Positions 60,373 to 64,000 of a stretch of 64,000 bases of DNA are shown here, piece after piece. The position numbers and the translations under genes are program-made. The stretch is from Betaproteobacteria bacterium (GTDB lineage: Bacteria > Pseudomonadota > Gammaproteobacteria > Burkholderiales > SG8-39): assembly GCA_016195915.1 (NCBI GenBank), contig JACPYS010000032.1, positions 1 to 64,000 of the forward strand, given 5' to 3'. The notes beneath the pieces are model-generated. The model searched no databases, was not told the DNA's origin, and saw nothing but the letters and a program-made list of their open reading frames with translations. Positions within the stretch are counted from its first letter, which is position 1, and each line of letters begins with the position of its first letter.

Positions 60373-63300
60373 ATGAATGGCCTGTTGTATGTCGCATCTC
60401 TCGCGCTCACCGCAGGGGTGACAGGCTTTCTTGCGTATTACGCCTGGCGGCAGCGCAGCGCGCCGGGCTCCCGCACCTACGCCGGCCTTGCGCTCGGCCA
60501 ATGTCTGCTCGCGCTGGCCGAATTCTCATCTGTACTGAGCCCCACGCTGGTGCAAGCCCTGTTCTGGTTCCGGGTTCGCTACCTCTGCCTGGCGTTCGTC
60601 GTCGTCTTCTGGATGCTCTTCGCGCTCGAGTACACCAACCGGAGACACTGGCTCTCGAAGTCCCTGCTGGCGGTGTTAATGGTCGTGCCGGTCACTACGC
60701 AGTTCCTGCTCTGGACCAACGATCTGCACGGCCTTTGGGTCAAGCAGGAGGTTGGTTTCCATCAAGTCGGCCCGCTCTGGGTTGCCAACATCAGCGCACG
60801 CATCCCGGCCATCGGATTCCTCGTGCATTCGCTTTATGGCTTGACCTTGCTGGCGGCTGGCGCGGTGTTGCTGCTTGCCGGCACGTGGGGGACGAAACGC
60901 ATTTACCGCGCTCAGGCGCTCTTGATGGCGAGTGCCGCGCTGATCGCTTTCGTGTTTGCGGTCCTCACCGCCTTCAACTTGCTTTCGACCGTCGAGTTCA
61001 ACCCGTTTACGCCGGGCATCGGGATCAGCGCCCTGCTGGTTGCTCTGGCGGTGTTTCGCTTCCAGTTCCTCAAACAAGCTCCTGCGGCAGATGGCGACTG
61101 GAATTCGCAGGAGCGCAAATTGCGGACGCGGCGCTCCTTCGCGGTGTCTCTGCTCATCTTCGTCGTGATGACGATTGGCTTGGCGGCTGGCGGCTATCTG
61201 TTTTATGAACAGTACAGGCACCGGTTCCGCGTCCAGGCGGAATACCAGCTTTCGTCCGTCGCCGAGCTGAAGGTGAAAGGAATTGCGAACTGGCGCAATT
61301 CGCGTTTGATGGAAGCATCGATCTTTTACCGGAACACCTCCTTCAGCGCTCTGGTGCAACGCGCGCTTGAAGACCGAGGCAATGCCCGGGCTCAGGCCGA
61401 GCTGCAGGTGTGGCTGGAGCGTTATGCCGCACCGCATCGATTTGACCGGGTCGCTCTGCTGGACGTGGGCGGGGTCGAGCGGATGTCGTCTCCCGCCGTG
61501 CCAAGATCGGTTGAGGTACGCGCACAGGAGCTTGCCGCGACGCCTGACAAGCGCGAAATGAGCCTTCTCGATTTTTACCGCCGCGCCGGCGACGACTCCG
61601 TCTATCTCGCGATCCTGGTGCCAATCTGGTCCGAGACGGACAACCGCCCACTTGGCACCCTGTTCCTGCGCATCAACCCCTACGAGGATCTCTATCCGTT
61701 CATCCAGAGCTGGCCCTCGCCCAGCGCCAGCGCCGAAACATTGCTCGCGCGCCGGGAGGGTGCGGAGGTTGTGTTCCTGAATAAACTCAGGCACCGGACA
61801 AACGATCCGCTCTCCCTGCGCTTTCCCCTTACGAATACGCAACTCCCCGCCGCCCTGGCCGCACTCGGGCAAAGGGGTGTCGTGGAGGGGGTTGACTACC
61901 GCGGGGAACCCGTGTTTGCCGAGCTGAGCTCGGTGCCCGAATCTCCCTGGCTCCTGGTGACGAAGGTGGACGTCGCCGAAATATTCGCGCCGGAGCGGGA
62001 GCAATTGTGGCTGATCCTGGGTTCGCTTGGCACGCTGGTATTAGCGGCTGGTTTAGGGCTGATCTCGATCTGGCAGCGAGCGAGCGCGCGCCATTACCGG
62101 GGGCTCGCCGAGGCGGCGCAGGCGCTGCGCGAGAGCGAGGATCGCTATCGCGATCTGGTTGAAAACAGCCAGGACCTGATCTTCACGCATGATCTGGATG
62201 GACGACTGCTGTCGGTGAATGTGGCGTCGATCCGGCTCACCGGGTATACGCACGAGGCACTGCTGCATATGAATCTGGCCGATCTGCTCACGCGGGGCGC
62301 ACGAGACAGTTTTGCCGCCTACCTCGCCGAAATTCGGACCAAGGGCGCGGCGCGCGGTCCGATGCGCATCCGGACCGCGGCCGGCGAAATGCGCTGGTGG
62401 GAATACAACAATACGCTGCGCACCGAGGGCTTGGCCGCGCCGGTGGTGCGCTGCACGGCGCAGGACATCACCGAGCGCAAGCTGACCGAAGAGCGGCTGC
62501 GCAAGCTCTCTCACGCCGTCGAGCAGAGCCCGGCGGCAACGGTGATCACCGATACCGACGGCCGATTCGAATACGTGAACCCGAAGTTTTCCGCAGTCAC
62601 CGGATATGCCCTGGAGGAACTGATCGGCAAGACTCCCGCCGTCATCAAGTCCGGCCTCACGCTGCCCGGTGTCTATGAGGACCTCTGGCGCACGATCAAA
62701 TCCGGAGGGGTGTGGCAGGGCGAGATGCAGAATCGGAAGAAAACCGGGGAGCTTTACTGGGAATACGAAGTGATTTCCCCCCTCAAGAACGAGCATGGCG
62801 AGATCGTCAACTTTATCGCGGTCAAGGAGGACATCACCGAGCGCAAGCGGGCGGAGGAAGCGCTGCGACAGGAACAGCTCAGACTACTGGAGACTGAGCG
62901 AGAACTCCTCAACGCGCATGAGTCGCTCGCCGAAGCGGATCGTCGGGAGTCTGTCGGCCGCCTGGCCGCTGGTGTCGCCCATGAAGTCCAGAATCCGTTG
63001 ACGATCATCCGCCTCGGCGTTGACTATCTTTCGAAACAGCTTTCGCAGCAAAGCAGCCAGGAGGTTCTCGCTGAGGTTCGGGGAGCAATCGACCGCGCCG
63101 ATAACGTCATCAGGGATCTGCTGGATTTTTCCAGACAGAAGCCGTTTGCCCGGCGCCCGACCGACATCAATCGAGTGATCGATAATGCCATTCACCTCAC
63201 AAGGCATGAGGCACGGACTCGCAATATAGAAATTGTCAGAAACCGCGACGATCTGCTGCCCCCGATATTCGCCGATCCAGACCGCCTGGTGCAGGTTTTC

Positions 63301-63693
63301 ATCAATTTGCTTTCCAATGCCGCGCAAGCCATTGGACGAGATGGCAGCATCGAAGTGGTCACGCGATCGATATGCGTGAGCGAGCGTGACTTGGAACGGC
63401 CTGAGACGAAGAGGATGTTCAGGCCAGGGGAACCCGTGATTACCGTAGAAATCAGGGACAACGGACCGGGGGTTTCGGTCGAGAACGAGAAGAAGTTGTT
63501 TGAGCCCTTTTTTACTACCAAGCCGGTGGGCGAAGGCTCCGGACTGGGCCTGGCTGTTTCGCGTAACATCATTATCATGCACCGTGGATCCATTAACATT
63601 TCAGCCCGTCCCGAGGGCGGCGCGTCCGCGCTGTTGATGTTTCGGGTAGCCAGAGAGCATTTGGCCGATGAAGAAGCGAATTCTGGTAGTTGA
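60373..63693 (+). CDS. Membrane sensor histidine kinase (7TM, Cache-like, PAS-PAS-HisKA-HATPase)
   Basis: 1106 residues from the ATG at 60373 (GTG at 60364 possible). Residues 1-220 form seven hydrophobic helices of the HisKA_7TM type. A further helix near 255 and another near 555 bracket an extracytoplasmic domain of about 290 residues, Cache-like. Two PAS domains follow (around 590-710 and 715-840), the second with YVNPKFSAVTGYALEELIGKTP. The phospho-accepting His870 is in VAHEVQNPLT; the ATPase domain shows NLLSNAAQAIG, DNGPGVS and GEGSGLGLAVS. It overlaps the response regulator by 26 bases. Confidence 0.9.
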   Translation: MNGLLYVASLALTAGVTGFLAYYAWRQRSAPGSRTYAGLALGQCLLALAEFSSVLSPTLVQALFWFRVRYLCLAFVVVFWMLFALEYTNRRHWLSKSLLAVLMVVPVTTQFLLWTNDLHGLWVKQEVGFHQVGPLWVANISARIPAIGFLVHSLYGLTLLAAGAVLLLAGTWGTKRIYRAQALLMASAALIAFVFAVLTAFNLLSTVEFNPFTPGIGISALLVALAVFRFQFLKQAPAADGDWNSQERKLRTRRSFAVSLLIFVVMTIGLAAGGYLFYEQYRHRFRVQAEYQLSSVAELKVKGIANWRNSRLMEASIFYRNTSFSALVQRALEDRGNARAQAELQVWLERYAAPHRFDRVALLDVGGVERMSSPAVPRSVEVRAQELAATPDKREMSLLDFYRRAGDDSVYLAILVPIWSETDNRPLGTLFLRINPYEDLYPFIQSWPSPSASAETLLARREGAEVVFLNKLRHRTNDPLSLRFPLTNTQLPAALAALGQRGVVEGVDYRGEPVFAELSSVPESPWLLVTKVDVAEIFAPEREQLWLILGSLGTLVLAAGLGLISIWQRASARHYRGLAEAAQALRESEDRYRDLVENSQDLIFTHDLDGRLLSVNVASIRLTGYTHEALLHMNLADLLTRGARDSFAAYLAEIRTKGAARGPMRIRTAAGEMRWWEYNNTLRTEGLAAPVVRCTAQDITERKLTEERLRKLSHAVEQSPAATVITDTDGRFEYVNPKFSAVTGYALEELIGKTPAVIKSGLTLPGVYEDLWRTIKSGGVWQGEMQNRKKTGELYWEYEVISPLKNEHGEIVNFIAVKEDITERKRAEEALRQEQLRLLETERELLNAHESLAEADRRESVGRLAAGVAHEVQNPLTIIRLGVDYLSKQLSQQSSQEVLAEVRGAIDRADNVIRDLLDFSRQKPFARRPTDINRVIDNAIHLTRHEARTRNIEIVRNRDDLLPPIFADPDRLVQVFINLLSNAAQAIGRDGSIEVVTRSICVSERDLERPETKRMFRPGEPVITVEIRDNGPGVSVENEKKLFEPFFTTKPVGEGSGLGLAVSRNIIIMHRGSINISARPEGGASALLMFRVAREHLADEEANSGS

Positions 63694-64000
63694 CGATGAG
63701 CCGGCGGTCACCCGGTTGATCAAGCTCAATCTCGAGCAGACGGAGCGTTACGAGGTCCGGACCGAAAACCTGGCACGAAAAGCAATCGAAGCCGCCAGGG
63801 AATTTCGGCCGGACCTGATCCTGTTGGACGTGATGATGCCCGGTATGCTCGGATCGGAAATTGCTGCGCAGCTGCAGGCAGATCCGGAGTTGCGCGCGAC
63901 CAGGTTCGTGTTTCTCACGGCCTTCGTGACCAAGGACGAGGAGCTCGAGTCCAAGGGCCGGATAGGCGGGCATACTTTCGTCGCCAAGCCGATCAGTGCG
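63668..64000 (+). CDS. Response regulator receiver domain (truncated by window end)
   Basis: 111 residues visible. MKKRILVVDDEPAVTRLI with the acidic pair Asp9/Asp10, phospho-acceptor Asp54 (LILLDVMMPG), Thr in FLTAF and Lys in VAKPI. The overlap with the kinase gene makes it the cognate partner. The reading frame is still open at base 64000, so an output domain may follow. Confidence 0.9.
   Translation, partial: MKKRILVVDDEPAVTRLIKLNLEQTERYEVRTENLARKAIEAAREFRPDLILLDVMMPGMLGSEIAAQLQADPELRATRFVFLTAFVTKDEELESKGRIGGHTFVAKPISA

Noticed and set aside
60373-63693. Identification of the large kinase as PrsK of the PEP-CTERM system
   Set aside because: PrsK has a GAF domain after its membrane part and is much shorter; this protein has Cache-like and PAS domains.
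1-64000. CRISPR arrays, tRNA or rRNA genes, prophage or integrase genes
   Set aside because: I found no regularly spaced repeats, cloverleaf with T-loop consensus, rRNA core sequences, or recombinase/terminase/capsid motifs.

Overview
The window is about 65% GC and is packed with operons on both strands. It suggests a soil or sediment betaproteobacterium, probably in or near Burkholderiales. The evidence is four Bug-type (TctC-like) periplasmic receptors without TctAB membrane partners, two PEP-CTERM proteins ending in the same C-terminal block, LivFGHMK-type uptake genes and a dense acyl-CoA catabolic gene set. Nothing names the species. I saw no rRNA, tRNA or CRISPR array.

Layout. 1-0.8 kb: a toxin-antitoxin remnant (broken GNAT gene, intact Xre/MbcA-type antitoxin). 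0.9-8.5 kb (minus): one tightly overlapping operon for a molybdenum hydroxylase (CoxM, CoxS, CoxL-like) followed by a Bug receptor, a TcuA-like flavoprotein, an ACMSD-like amidohydrolase and a CoxG-like protein. 8.7-9.4 kb: a PEP-CTERM gene with a consensus sigma-54 promoter.

9.6-40.7 kb is the catabolic core. It encodes an ATP-dependent (class I) benzoyl-CoA reductase-like complex (two catalytic subunits and two short BadF/HgdC ATPases), a BadI-like ring hydrolase, three TetR regulators with visible operators, three acyl-CoA dehydrogenases, three further enoyl-CoA hydratase-family proteins, a BadH-like SDR, a two-subunit Rieske oxygenase and an Oah/BamA-type 6-oxocyclohexenecarbonyl-CoA hydrolase. 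The divergent plus-strand operon carries a FAD oxidoreductase, a complete Liv-type ABC importer with an acyl-CoA ligase inserted, and a B12-dependent acyl-CoA mutase (separate large and small subunits plus MeaB) whose substrate-specificity residues match no characterised mutase I know. A decayed thiolase and a long acyl-CoA dehydrogenase follow. Taken together the genes suggest uptake of an aromatic or alicyclic acid, CoA activation, ring reduction or hydration, ring opening, beta-oxidation and carbon-skeleton rearrangement.

40.8-56.6 kb: an S15 hydrolase with a Bug receptor, then a patchwork of remnants (cyclase, Ser/Thr kinase, ABC_sub_bind and HigB fragments, and a 354-bp inverted-repeat element), a tandem-duplicated ABC_sub_bind protein, the second sigma-54-driven PEP-CTERM gene, a PAP2-like protein, an orphan HigA antitoxin, two Bug receptors flanking a creatinase-like M24 protein, an aldehyde dehydrogenase, a dienelactone hydrolase and a Cys/Met-metabolism PLP enzyme controlled by a SAM-II riboswitch with its own terminator. 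56.9-64 kb: a cyclase-TPR protein, a DHA2-type MFS exporter and a 7TM/PAS histidine kinase overlapping a response regulator that runs off the window.
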